Shown here: in pieces, positions 6,553-14,082 of the stretch | How positions within the stretch are numbered: the stretch's first letter is position 1 | How the letters are laid out: each line of letters begins with the position of its first letter | NCBI GenBank assembly: GCA_003557965.1 | Contig: PWND01000216.1 | Coordinates: 1 to 14,801 of the forward strand | Reading direction: 5' to 3' | DNA: 14,801 nucleotides | Source: Bacteroidales bacterium | GTDB taxonomy: Bacteria > Bacteroidota > Bacteroidia > Bacteroidales > UBA7960 | Program-made: the position numbers and the translations under genes | Notes under the pieces: model-generated | The model's input: only the letters and a program-made list of their open reading frames with translations | The model's database searches: none | Told to the model about the DNA's origin: nothing

Positions 6553-7818
6553 ATGGATAACAAAACAGCTAACAAAAATCACAGAATAACTACTTTAAGA
6601 AGGCTTGTTTTAGCACTTAAAGTGCTGCATAAAACTGCCAGGCTGGTGAAATATCCCTTTTTGCTATTTCTTCTATTATTATCAACAGAGTTTCATCAGG
6701 CTGTTGAAAGGTCTTCAATGCTCGACAGCAGAGCCCAGCTTAACTTATTAATCGAAAAGAATAATAATGACTTTGATCCTGCATACCTAAATCATATTAA
6801 TGAGAAAGTTGACTTGATCGTGTCACGTTCAAGATTAAACGGAGCTGTTTTAATTGCTAAAAACGGAAGTGTTATTTATGAAAACTATTCAGGCTATGCT
6901 GATTTAAGAAGTCCGAGAAAGGAAATTAATGAAAATACTGTTTTCCAGTTGGCTTCAGTAAGTAAGCAGTTTACAGCAGTGGCTGTTATGATGCTAAAAG
7001 AAAAAGGTTATTTTGAGTTTGACGACCCTGTATATAATTACATTAAAGGATTTCCGTATCCGGAAATAACAATAAGGCATTTGCTAAACCATACATCAGG
7101 TTTGCAAAACTACATGTATTTGTTAGATAACTTCTGGGATAAAGATCGCTACCCAACTAATCAAGACTTAGTTGACATGTTTGTAAAGTATGAAATGCCT
7201 TTAAATTTCAGCCCGGGAAGAAGATTTGCTTATTCAAACACAGGTTATGCATTTTTAGCATTGTTGGTTGAAGAGGTAACAAGTATCTCTTTTGCAGATT
7301 ATTTAAAAAATGAGCTCTTTTTACCATTGGGCATGAAGAACACCTTTGCATACTGTGTAAATGACAATAATTATATTGCAAACAGAGCGCTTGGGTATTG
7401 GAGCAGAAACCCAAGAAGGCTGATACCTGCTGATTATCATGACGGCATTTTAGGCGACAAAGGGATACTTAGTTCTCCTGCAGACCTTCTTCGCTGGAGC
7501 CAGGCATTGTCGTTTTTGCCGCCAATTTCGGAAGAAAGCATGTCAGAAGCAACCACCAGGGCGTTACTAAATAATGGAAGATCAGTAAGCTATGGTTTTG
7601 GATGGAGATTGAAAAAAGTAAATAACTACGACTTTGTTTATCATCATGGATGGTGGCGAGGTTTCCGAACAGCATTTAAAATAATTCCTGAAAAAGATAT
7701 TGTAATTATTGCTTTGAATAATACTAACCACAATATCGGGCACATTGTAAGGCAGATAAACAATGTGGTATTGGAAGAATTTAAACCCGAACTATATTTG
7801 TTAGCAGAGTCTTATTAG
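6553..7818 (+). CDS. Membrane-anchored serine hydrolase, beta-lactamase/class C PBP family (peptidase S12)
   Basis: A 421-residue protein counted from the ATG at 6553; an in-frame TTG at 6544 is less likely. The catalytic motifs of the serine beta-lactamase-like fold are all present: SVSK (Ser135, Lys138), YSN (Tyr227-Asn229) and, in place of KTG, HHG (364-366). The family includes class C beta-lactamases, D-alanyl-D-alanine carboxypeptidases and esterases, and the His variant of the third motif is frequent in non-lactamase members. The first 33 residues are unusually basic (many Lys/Arg) and precede a short hydrophobic stretch YPFLLFLLLL (34-43), so it is probably an uncleaved inner-membrane anchor with the catalytic domain outside. 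It has its own -7 element and an upstream palindrome, and no obvious partner. Fold and catalytic class are sure; substrate is unknown and resistance should not be assumed. Confidence 0.9.
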   Translation: MDNKTANKNHRITTLRRLVLALKVLHKTARLVKYPFLLFLLLLSTEFHQAVERSSMLDSRAQLNLLIEKNNNDFDPAYLNHINEKVDLIVSRSRLNGAVLIAKNGSVIYENYSGYADLRSPRKEINENTVFQLASVSKQFTAVAVMMLKEKGYFEFDDPVYNYIKGFPYPEITIRHLLNHTSGLQNYMYLLDNFWDKDRYPTNQDLVDMFVKYEMPLNFSPGRRFAYSNTGYAFLALLVEEVTSISFADYLKNELFLPLGMKNTFAYCVNDNNYIANRALGYWSRNPRRLIPADYHDGILGDKGILSSPADLLRWSQALSFLPPISEESMSEATTRALLNNGRSVSYGFGWRLKKVNNYDFVYHHGWWRGFRTAFKIIPEKDIVIIALNNTNHNIGHIVRQINNVVLEEFKPELYLLAESY

Positions 7819-7912
7819 GTTTAATAATAATATTTCTCGCTGACATCTTTTCTTTGATGCTATTAATCAGTGACTTTCAGTGTTTCAACAATAATGCCCC
7901 ATGTTGTTATAA

Positions 7913-7934
7913 AAATTTTTATGAAATTTTTATG
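7913..7934. repeat. Perfect 11-bp tandem duplication
   Basis: AAATTTTTATG occurs twice back to back in the 203-base gap between the serine hydrolase and the unknown membrane protein. The gap also contains a -7-like TATATTTA at 7956-7963 that could serve the next gene, and no convincing terminator. Confidence 0.5.
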
Positions 7935-8021
7935 TAAAATTTGATAAAAATTAACTATATTTACAAACTATATAAGTTGGCATATTAATTGTTCATTATT
8001 GAACTTTTTTTAGCATAAACG

Positions 8022-8591
8022 ATGATGAAAAAAACAAATAAAAATCACTATTTTTTAATAAGCCTGATAAGCATATTATTAGTAACTGTAGGTTATGTTT
8101 TCTATATCGGCTTATTTTCAAGCTTTCATATAAGCGAAAACAAAAAATCAGGCATAGTATCAAAAACGGCAAAATACCCTGAAAGCACGTACTTGACAAA
8201 TCATTATTTGGATGATTTTTATATGTCGTTATTACTTGAAGAAGGGATAGTAACTCAGCGTGGAATTGGTTCTAACAGGGCCGGCAAAATAGTTCCGGGA
8301 GGACAGATAGTCACTACTGACACTGATGATTACAAAAAGCTTCTGGAAGATTTTTCAGGTGATAATAATTATCAAATAAAAAGGATAGCAAACATTGATA
8401 GGTATGGTGTTCCTGAGCGTCTTCCCAGCAATGCGAGATTTCAAATTACACTCCAAAAGGCGAATGCTTATCCTGTACTTAGGAATTATTTAGAGGCAAA
8501 CAACTTACCAGATACACTTCGTGTAATGAGGATTTTTGATAATAACAAAAAGAGAGCTTTATATATTTTATCGGTTGAGCCTTTAGGATAG
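8022..8591 (+). CDS. Unrecognised single-pass membrane protein
   Basis: A 189-residue protein I do not recognise. The N-terminus is basic (MMKKTNKNHY) and followed by one strong hydrophobic helix (about residues 11-34, FLISLISILLVTVGYVFYIGLF), then an entirely soluble, mixed-charge remainder of about 150 residues; it is probably anchored in the inner membrane by the N-terminus with the rest in the periplasm. The helix has no lipobox Cys and no clear cleavage site. Repeated YL/LLE patterns (YLTNHYLDDFYMSLLLEE and YPVLRNYLEANNLP) suggest a helical fold, but no motif identifies it. The start could equally be the ATG at 8025. It runs convergently into the FISUMP gene with 8 bases between the stops and no visible terminator. 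Codon use and base composition look like the neighbours. Confidence 0.75.
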   Translation: MMKKTNKNHYFLISLISILLVTVGYVFYIGLFSSFHISENKKSGIVSKTAKYPESTYLTNHYLDDFYMSLLLEEGIVTQRGIGSNRAGKIVPGGQIVTTDTDDYKKLLEDFSGDNNYQIKRIANIDRYGVPERLPSNARFQITLQKANAYPVLRNYLEANNLPDTLRVMRIFDNNKKRALYILSVEPLG

Positions 8592-8599
8592 GAGATTTT

Positions 8600-9097
8600 T
8601 TAGTCTTTTACATACCTTACTGAAAACCCACATCTTTTATCATCTATTATTTTAAATACATTTTCTTTTTTGCCAATAATGTATCTTAGCCAGGCGTTCA
8701 TATCGCCAGCTTCTGTTGATGTCCAAAAATCACCGGCTCTGTCAATGCTTAGGAAATCACCATGAACAGTTTTATAACCAGAAAACATAAGATTAAGGCC
8801 GGTTTCGCCATTAGTGATAATTTTTGAAAAAGCTTTTTGGGGGCCGCCAAGGGCATTCAGCATATCGTCCCATTCTTCATCGGTAGGCAGGTGCCAGCCT
8901 TTCGGGCAGGATTTCATGGCAGCATCCCATGTATATAACCGCCCATGAGTTTCTCCATGATTTAAGTTGTTGTTATAAAACCAGCTTCCCTCGCAGGGAA
9001 AATTCAAGTTCTCGGCCATCCAAATTTTATCATTGATTTTTACAGTTTGATAAACTTTGCCGCCCATTTCAAGTTTTGCGCTGCTTTGCTCAGTCAT
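8600..9097 (-). CDS. FISUMP-domain protein, signal peptide apparently lost by frameshift
   Basis: A 165-residue protein counted from ATG 9097. It shows the full pattern of the Fibrobacter succinogenes major paralogous domain found in secreted and surface Bacteroidota proteins: VYQTVKINDKIWMAENLN (16-32), GRLYTWDAAM (52-61), CPKGWHLPTDEEW (64-76), LGG, SGYKTVHGDF, FWTSTE, AW-R and the terminal GFSVRYVKD. The domain's function is not known. An in-frame TTG at 9142 would add 15 residues (CNFTANSCFTKTNA) that look like the end of a signal peptide. The matching start and hydrophobic core are encoded just upstream (ATG at 9194) but are out of frame by one base at a 9-T run (see next entry). As written, the gene yields a cytosolic, leaderless product or none at all. 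The domain call is firm; the true start and state of the gene are uncertain. Confidence 0.82.
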   Translation of the reverse strand: MTEQSSAKLEMGGKVYQTVKINDKIWMAENLNFPCEGSWFYNNNLNHGETHGRLYTWDAAMKSCPKGWHLPTDEEWDDMLNALGGPQKAFSKIITNGETGLNLMFSGYKTVHGDFLSIDRAGDFWTSTEAGDMNAWLRYIIGKKENVFKIIDDKRCGFSVRYVKD

Positions 9098-9194
9098 GGC
9101 ATTGGTTTTTGTAAAACAAGAGTTAGCAGTAAAATTACACAAATTAAAAATGAAAAAAAAATAATATTATGATTTTTATGTATTTATTGCTCAT
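9095..9194 (-). pseudogene. Out-of-frame signal-peptide coding sequence of the FISUMP gene
   Basis: On the minus strand an ATG at 9194 opens MSNKYIKIIILFFFHF and stops at TAA (9146-9144). The poly-T run (plus-strand A9 at 9153-9161) lies inside its hydrophobic core. Removing one T (eight Ts) makes the reading frame continuous with the FISUMP gene: basic N-region MSNKYIK, hydrophobic IIILFFFIFNL, then CNFTANSCFTKTNA, giving a 197-residue exported protein with possible cleavage at ANS-C or TNA-M. With ten Ts a 33-residue hydrophobic peptide is made instead, whose TGA overlaps the FISUMP ATG as ATGA. The nine-T state shown supports neither. This was read base by base from the sequence; whether it is a sequencing error, slippage, phase variation or decay cannot be told. 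Confidence 0.6.
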
Positions 9195-9231
9195 ATTTTT
9201 TTTGGTATGTGTAAATTCACCTTTATTTTTC

Positions 9232-9239
9232 TAATTTTG
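9232..9239 (+). promoter_or_regulatory. Possible -7 element for fabD
   Basis: TAATTTTG fits TAnnTTTG, but there is no good -33 element at 19 bases and it would leave a leader of about 90 bases to the ATG at 9338. Nothing better is seen in the 143 bases between the FISUMP leader and fabD. Confidence 0.3.
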
Positions 9240-9337
9240 CTGTTAATATAAAGATGGCATTTTGGTTATTATATAATAGCATATTAATATACTTTATATC
9301 AAAGTTTTTACATTATTCAGATTAAAAAAATAAACTT

Positions 9338-10216
9338 ATGAAAAAAGCTTATGTATTTCCCGGACAGGGTGCACAATTTGCTGGAATGGGCAAAGAGTTA
9401 TACGAAAACTCAACAAAAGGAAAGGAATTATTTGAGAAGGCAAATGAGATATTAGGGTTTAAAATTACAGACATAATGTTTAACGGCACTGATGAGGATT
9501 TACGTCAGACAAAAGTAACACAGCCGGCTGTTTTTTTACATTCAGTAATTTTAGCCACTACGCTAGGTGATAAGTTTGTACCTGATATGGTTGCCGGTCA
9601 CTCTTTAGGTGAGTTTTCAGCCTTGGTAGCTACCCAATCATTAAGTTTTGAGGATGGTTTAATATTAGTATCCAAGAGGGCAACTGCAATGCAAAAAGCA
9701 TGTGAAGCTGAACCATCAACTATGGCAGCAATAATTGGGATTGATGATAAAACGGTAGAAGATATTTGTTCGTCAATATCAGAAGTTGTGGTTCCGGCTA
9801 ATTATAACAGCCCCGGGCAATTAGTAATTAGTGGAAGTTTAAAAGGCATAGACCTTGCCTGTGAAAAAATTAAAGCTGCCGGTGCTAAAAGGGCCTTGCC
9901 TTTAAAAGTAGGTGGAGCATTTCACTCACCACTTATGGAACCTGCAAAACAAGAGTTGGCACAAGCAATTAATGAAACATCATTTAGCTCACCAATATGC
10001 CCTGTTTATCAAAACGTTAATGCACAGGCTATGGTTGAGCCGGAAAAAATAAAACAAAATCTTGTAGAGCAGCTAACATCACCGGTATTATGGACACAAA
10101 TCATGAAAAATATGATTTCTGACGGCGCTTCTACATTTGTTGAAGTGGGGCCCGGAGCTGTATTGCAAGGCCTTGTTAAGAAAGTAAGCAGAGATATTGA
10201 AGCTTATAGTGCTTAA
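9338..10216 (+). CDS. fabD: Malonyl-CoA:ACP transacylase FabD
   Basis: Cytosolic enzyme of type II fatty acid synthesis that moves malonyl from CoA to acyl carrier protein, feeding the FabH/FabF condensations. At 292 residues it is slightly shorter than the E. coli enzyme (309). It has FPGQGAQ near the N-terminus (7-13), the nucleophile elbow GHSLG (87-91, Ser89), Arg114 in SKRATAM for binding the malonyl carboxylate, and the catalytic His196 in AFHSPLM. NYNSPGQ(L)VISG (155-166) and the C-terminal EVGPGAVLQGL motif are also typical. The start is fixed by the conserved MKKAYVFPGQGAQ opening. It is not beside other fab genes here; an antiporter gene follows after 9 bases and is probably on the same transcript. 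Confidence 0.97.
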   Translation: MKKAYVFPGQGAQFAGMGKELYENSTKGKELFEKANEILGFKITDIMFNGTDEDLRQTKVTQPAVFLHSVILATTLGDKFVPDMVAGHSLGEFSALVATQSLSFEDGLILVSKRATAMQKACEAEPSTMAAIIGIDDKTVEDICSSISEVVVPANYNSPGQLVISGSLKGIDLACEKIKAAGAKRALPLKVGGAFHSPLMEPAKQELAQAINETSFSSPICPVYQNVNAQAMVEPEKIKQNLVEQLTSPVLWTQIMKNMISDGASTFVEVGPGAVLQGLVKKVSRDIEAYSA

Positions 10217-10225
10217 TACTTTATA

Positions 10226-11182
10226 ATGCTATTATCTGTAACACTCTTTATTTTAGGCTTCGTTGTATTAATATACGGAGCAAACTTGCTGGTTGATGGT
10301 TCGGCATCTATTGCAAAGAAATTTAATATCCCTAATATCGTTATAGGGCTAACAATAGTAGCTTTAGGAACATCGAGCCCCGAACTTGTCGTAAACCTTG
10401 CAGCCAGCTTTACAGGCTCAGCCGATGTTGCCATGGGCAACATATTAGGCAGTAATATTTCTAATATTTTACTGGTTCTGGGCTTTGCCGCAATTATTTA
10501 TCCACTAAAAGTGAACTACAACACAAAGTGGAAAGAAATACCTTTTGGACTTTTTGCAGCAATTATTATAGGTGTTCTTGTAAATGACAACCTTATTGAC
10601 AGTAATATTGCTTTTTTATACAGAAGTGATGGCATTGTATTGATTGCATTTTTTATATTGTTTATGTCATATACGTTCAATATTGCAAAGCAAAAAGACT
10701 TCAAGGCAGATGTAGATATTAAAGAGTATGGCAAGATAAAGTCATGGCTAATGATATTGGCCGGAATTGGCGGGCTTGTATTAGGCGGTAGCTGGATAGT
10801 TGACGGTGCTGTAAATATATCAAAGTTTTTGGGTATTAGTGAAGCCGTAATCAGTTTGACAATAATTGCTTTCGGGACTTCTTTGCCTGAGCTTGCAACC
10901 TGTGCAGTTGCCGCTTATAAAAAGAATGCGGATATTGTAATTGGCAATATAATCGGGTCAAATATTTTTAATGTATTCTTTGTCCTTGGCGTTAGTGCTA
11001 CAATTAAGCCTATCCCTTTTAATGAAGCCCTGAATTTTGACGTACTCGTTGGGATATTTGCTGCACTTCTGCTGATTTTATTTTTAATAATACCTCCAAA
11101 AAACACTATAGGAAAGTGGCAGGGCTTATTACTGCTGTTATTTTATGTAGCTTATATTGTTATATTATTTTTAAGGGGATAA
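10226..11182 (+). CDS. Calcium/sodium antiporter, CaCA family (YrbG type)
   Basis: A 318-residue inner-membrane cation exchanger with about ten hydrophobic helices in two homologous halves. Each half carries one alpha-repeat: GLTIVALGTSSPE...GNILGSNISN (GTSSPE at 48-53) and SLTIIAFGTSLPE...GNIIGSNIFN (GTSLPE at 217-222). The Glu of each and the GSN turns form the central ion-binding site in this superfamily. The halves have opposite topology and are linked by a hydrophilic loop at about 154-172 (KQKDFKADVDIKEYGK). Length and motifs match the bacterial YrbG/NCX-like group that exports Ca2+ against Na+ (or H+). The ATG is 9 bases after fabD, so it likely depends on fabD's promoter. It ends 19 bases before the stop of the convergent PHP phosphatase gene; no terminator hairpin is visible there. 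Confidence 0.94.
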   Translation: MLLSVTLFILGFVVLIYGANLLVDGSASIAKKFNIPNIVIGLTIVALGTSSPELVVNLAASFTGSADVAMGNILGSNISNILLVLGFAAIIYPLKVNYNTKWKEIPFGLFAAIIIGVLVNDNLIDSNIAFLYRSDGIVLIAFFILFMSYTFNIAKQKDFKADVDIKEYGKIKSWLMILAGIGGLVLGGSWIVDGAVNISKFLGISEAVISLTIIAFGTSLPELATCAVAAYKKNADIVIGNIIGSNIFNVFFVLGVSATIKPIPFNEALNFDVLVGIFAALLLILFLIIPPKNTIGKWQGLLLLLFYVAYIVILFLRG

Positions 11183-11201
11183 AGTAAAAAGCACTAACAC
11201 A

Positions 11202-11951
11202 TTACAGCAAAAGGTGGTTTTTTATTTCACCTGAGTTTACCAGTTTATGTAGTGCCGGCAGGTATAGGCTTTTTTGGAAGTAATCAAGATATGCATTGTT
11301 ATGTAAATCCGACCCCATAAAATCAATCATATTGTTTTCAATTAATTTTTCTGCCAGTTTTTTTGCCTGTATTGAGTAATTTCCTGATAAGGAAATCATA
11401 TTAACCTGAAAATACACGCCTCTGCTTTTGAGGTCTTCAAATTTAGAAAAATCATCATACCAGTACATATATCTCTCAGGGTGTGCAATTACAACTTTAT
11501 AATTATTTATTTGAAGCTCAAATATTTTATCATACAGGTCAGGAGGAGGTAAAAAATATGGTAGCTCAACAAGAATAAAATTATCCTTTAGGGTAAGGAT
11601 ATTTCCGGATTTTAAATGAGCATCAAATCCGTCATCTAAACAGTATTCAGCAGCAGCAGCTACTTCAATATTAATGTTCTGCGAAACAAGAGCTTTTTTT
11701 ACTTCTTCCAGCCCTGACAAAATATCACTGGGCTCATTTTGGTACATGTCGGCCATTATATGCGGGGTAGTAATTATTTTTTCATACCCCAGTTCTTTAA
11801 GCCTTCTAATAATAAAAACAGAAGTTTCAATATCACTAACACCATCGTCAATTCCGGGAATCAGGTGCGAGTGCATATCAACCTTAAGAGCTGAGATGTC
11901 AAGCATTTCAGATAAAGAGCCGGATTTAAATATATTCTTAAAAAAGCCCAT
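11202..11951 (-). CDS. PHP-family metal-dependent protein tyrosine phosphatase, CpsB/YwqE type
   Basis: A 249-residue cytosolic phosphatase of the PHP fold, normal length. Metal ligands of the family are all visible: DMHSH (25-29) in the diagnostic context HLIPGIDDG, TTPH (His64), AEYCLDDG (Glu102), IAHPERY (His157) and GSDLHN (Asp215, His217). In Gram-positive and Bacteroidota polysaccharide loci this enzyme removes phosphate from the tyrosine cluster of the Wzc/CpsD-type autokinase that controls chain length and export. It is the last gene of the leftward sugar-nucleotide operon, 7 bases after the epimerase stop, which supports that role; the kinase itself is not in the window. Reading into fabD/antiporter from the other side is separated by only 19 bases. 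Confidence 0.93.
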   Translation of the reverse strand: MGFFKNIFKSGSLSEMLDISALKVDMHSHLIPGIDDGVSDIETSVFIIRRLKELGYEKIITTPHIMADMYQNEPSDILSGLEEVKKALVSQNINIEVAAAAEYCLDDGFDAHLKSGNILTLKDNFILVELPYFLPPPDLYDKIFELQINNYKVVIAHPERYMYWYDDFSKFEDLKSRGVYFQVNMISLSGNYSIQAKKLAEKLIENNMIDFMGSDLHNNAYLDYFQKSLYLPALHKLVNSGEIKNHLLL

Positions 11952-11958
11952 ATTGTTT

Positions 11959-12951
11959 TTAGGGAAAATATTTTTCTTTAAACCATTTAAGTGTTATTTC
12001 AATACCTTTTTCAATTTTTACTTTAGGTTCATAGCTCAAAACATTTTTCGCTTTTGAAATATCGGCAATTGAGTGTAGTATGTCACCTTTTCTTTTGTCT
12101 CTGTGTATTGGCTTAATACTGGGTTTGTCTGCGGCGCTTCGTATTATTTCAAACAGCTTATTAACGGTTGTTTGTTCACCAACAGCAATGTTAAAAATAT
12201 TTCTACTATTGTTTACAGGGGCAAATAATGCTTTTATATTGGCTTCAACAGCATTTTCTACAAAGGTAAAGTCTCTTGATTGTTCACCATCACCGTTAAT
12301 ATAAGGTCTTTCGTTATTAAGTAGTGCAAAAATAAACAAAGGTATAGCAGCTGCATAGGCTCCTGATGGGCTTTGCCTGGGGCCAAAAATATTAAAATAC
12401 CTCAAACCTACAACCGGCATGCTGTAATTCAAAGCAAATACTTCTGCATAAAGCTCATTTACCAACTTAGAAACAGCATAAGGCGATAATGGGTTGCCAA
12501 TGAAATCTTCCTTCTTTGGTAAGTGAGGGCTGTCGCCATACACACTGCTGGAACTTGCATACAAAAACCTTTTTACTTTATTGTCTTTTGCTGCCTTAAT
12601 AACATTTAAAAAGCCTGATACATTTGAGTTATTGGTAGCAACCGGCTCTTTAATTGATCTTGGAACAGAACCAAGAGCCGCCTGATGTAAAACATAATCC
12701 ACATCTTTACATGCCTGGTTGCATATTTCGGCATCAATAATATCGCCTTCAATTAGCTCAAAATTTTTCAAGCCAAGAAATGGTTTTATGTTTTCTTTAA
12801 ATCCTGTGGAAAAATTATCCAGAACCTTTACTTTTCCTGCACCATATTTTAATAAGTATTCAACTAAATTTGAACCAATGAACCCGCCACCACCAGTTAC
12901 CAGGAACACAAAGTTTTTCAAATCATTGTTATGAAAAGGGGTGTTATACAT
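11959..12951 (-). CDS. NAD-dependent UDP-HexNAc 4-epimerase, WbpP/TviC type
   Basis: A 330-residue extended short-chain dehydrogenase that interconverts UDP-GlcNAc and UDP-GalNAc, or the corresponding uronic acids, for surface polysaccharide. The NAD motif TGGGGFIG is at 19-26. Catalytic elements are the Ser cluster SSSSVYG (133-139) and the Tyr-Lys pair YAVSK (158-162). Segments QAALGSVPRSI (90-100), LRYFNIFGPRQSPSGAYAAAIP and INGDGEQSRDF are the pattern of WbpP/TviC/Gne epimerases, which distinguishes it from GalE proper. Its N-terminal extension of about 12 residues before the Rossmann strand is also usual in that group. The start codon directly abuts the stop of rmlB (12952), so translation is probably coupled; the phosphatase gene follows after 7 bases. 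Family is sure; whether the acetamido sugar or the uronate is the substrate is not. Confidence 0.92.
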   Translation of the reverse strand: MYNTPFHNNDLKNFVFLVTGGGGFIGSNLVEYLLKYGAGKVKVLDNFSTGFKENIKPFLGLKNFELIEGDIIDAEICNQACKDVDYVLHQAALGSVPRSIKEPVATNNSNVSGFLNVIKAAKDNKVKRFLYASSSSVYGDSPHLPKKEDFIGNPLSPYAVSKLVNELYAEVFALNYSMPVVGLRYFNIFGPRQSPSGAYAAAIPLFIFALLNNERPYINGDGEQSRDFTFVENAVEANIKALFAPVNNSRNIFNIAVGEQTTVNKLFEIIRSAADKPSIKPIHRDKRKGDILHSIADISKAKNVLSYEPKVKIEKGIEITLKWFKEKYFP

Positions 12952-14004
12952 TTATCGTTTTAGGTATTGATTTTCATAATATTTTTGGTAATCTCCTGAA
13001 GTTACATTATTTAACCATTCTTTATTATTAAGGTACCAGTCAACGGTTAATTTCAGGCCTTCTTCAAACTGCACTGATGGCTTCCAGCCAAGCTCGTTTT
13101 GCAACTTTGAAGCATCAATAGCGTACCTGAGGTCATGTCCTGCACGGTCTTTTACATATGTAATAAGTTCCTCAGATGTGTTTTCAGGGCGTCCAAGTTT
13201 TTCGTCCATTACCTTGCATAATACCTTTATAAGGTCAATGTTTTTCCATTCGTTATGTCCGCCAATGTTATAAGTGTCGCCAACTTTACCATTATGAAAA
13301 ATTACATCTATAGCCTCTGCGTGGTCAATTACATAGAGCCAGTCACGCACATTTTCTCCTTTTCCATATACGGGTAATGGCTTGTTATTAATTATATTAT
13401 TAATAAACAAAGGAATTAGTTTTTCAGGAAACTGGTTTGGCCCGTAATTGTTAGAACAATTTGAAATAATAATTGGCAATTTATATGTATGATACCATGC
13501 CCTGACAAAATGGTCACTCGAAGCTTTTGAGGCTGAGTAAGGGCTTCTTGGATCATAAGATGTTTCTTCGGTAAAGTGCCCGGTATCTCCTAATGACCCA
13601 TATACTTCATCTGTTGAAACATGAAAAAACAAATTTTCTTTATTTTCTTCTCCCCATATTTTTTTTGATGCATTTAACAGGTTAACCGTGCCCATTATAT
13701 TTGTTTGAATAAAGGCTTTGGGGTTAGAAATTGATCTGTCAACATGAGATTCTGCTGCCAGGTGAATTACAGCATCAAATTGTTCCTTTTCAAATAGTGC
13801 AAATATGGCTTCATCATTATTAATGTCTTCTTTTATGAATTCATAATTCGAATAACCTTCAATATCTGACAGATTTGTTAGGTTCCCGGCATAAGTTAAA
13901 CAGTCAACATTGAATATTTTATATTGGTTATATTTTTTTACAAAATGCCTTACAACATGAGAGCCGATAAAACCCGCACCACCTGTTATTAGAATTTTTT
14001 TCAT
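12952..14004 (-). CDS. rmlB: dTDP-glucose 4,6-dehydratase
   Basis: Catalyses dTDP-glucose to dTDP-4-keto-6-deoxyglucose, the branch point to dTDP-rhamnose and other deoxysugars. At 350 residues it is full length. It has the NAD motif TGGAGFIG (7-14), the family marker HLAAESHVDRSI (81-92), the catalytic triplet Thr131-Asp132-Glu133 in STDEVYG, the pair YSASK (Tyr156, Lys160), and NNYGPNQFPEKLIPL plus YGKGENVRDWLYV. The start is fixed by the MKKILITGGAGFIGS opening. It follows galE by 78 bases and abuts the WbpP-type epimerase. The usual partners rmlA, rmlC and rmlD are not in this window, so the end product (rhamnose, or an amino-deoxysugar) cannot be told. The symbol rfbB is a synonym. Confidence 0.96.
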   Translation of the reverse strand: MKKILITGGAGFIGSHVVRHFVKKYNQYKIFNVDCLTYAGNLTNLSDIEGYSNYEFIKEDINNDEAIFALFEKEQFDAVIHLAAESHVDRSISNPKAFIQTNIMGTVNLLNASKKIWGEENKENLFFHVSTDEVYGSLGDTGHFTEETSYDPRSPYSASKASSDHFVRAWYHTYKLPIIISNCSNNYGPNQFPEKLIPLFINNIINNKPLPVYGKGENVRDWLYVIDHAEAIDVIFHNGKVGDTYNIGGHNEWKNIDLIKVLCKVMDEKLGRPENTSEELITYVKDRAGHDLRYAIDASKLQNELGWKPSVQFEEGLKLTVDWYLNNKEWLNNVTSGDYQKYYENQYLKR

Positions 14005-14082
14005 TTTTATTTAAATTTAAAAGAAACATTTTTGCTGTTTCACTATTATAAAATCGTTGTATTTGTAGTATTTAGAGAGTTT

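Noticed and set aside
6553..7818. Calling this gene an antibiotic-resistance beta-lactamase
   Set aside because: The SxxK and YxN motifs are shared by carboxypeptidases and esterases, the third motif is HHG rather than KTG, and there is no resistance context.
7887..7908. Imperfect hairpin AACAA..ATG-CCC-CAT..TTGTT after the serine hydrolase as terminator
   Set aside because: The stem is interrupted, AT-rich and not directly followed by a T tract, so it is too weak to call.
9140..9142. TTG at 9142 as start of the FISUMP protein
   Set aside because: The 15 added residues look like the end of a signal peptide, not a start; ATG 9097 (as written) or ATG 9194 (with a one-base change) explain the sequence better.
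9281..9290. Palindrome ATATTAATAT upstream of fabD as an operator
   Set aside because: Ten bases of pure A/T in a very AT-rich gap are expected by chance.
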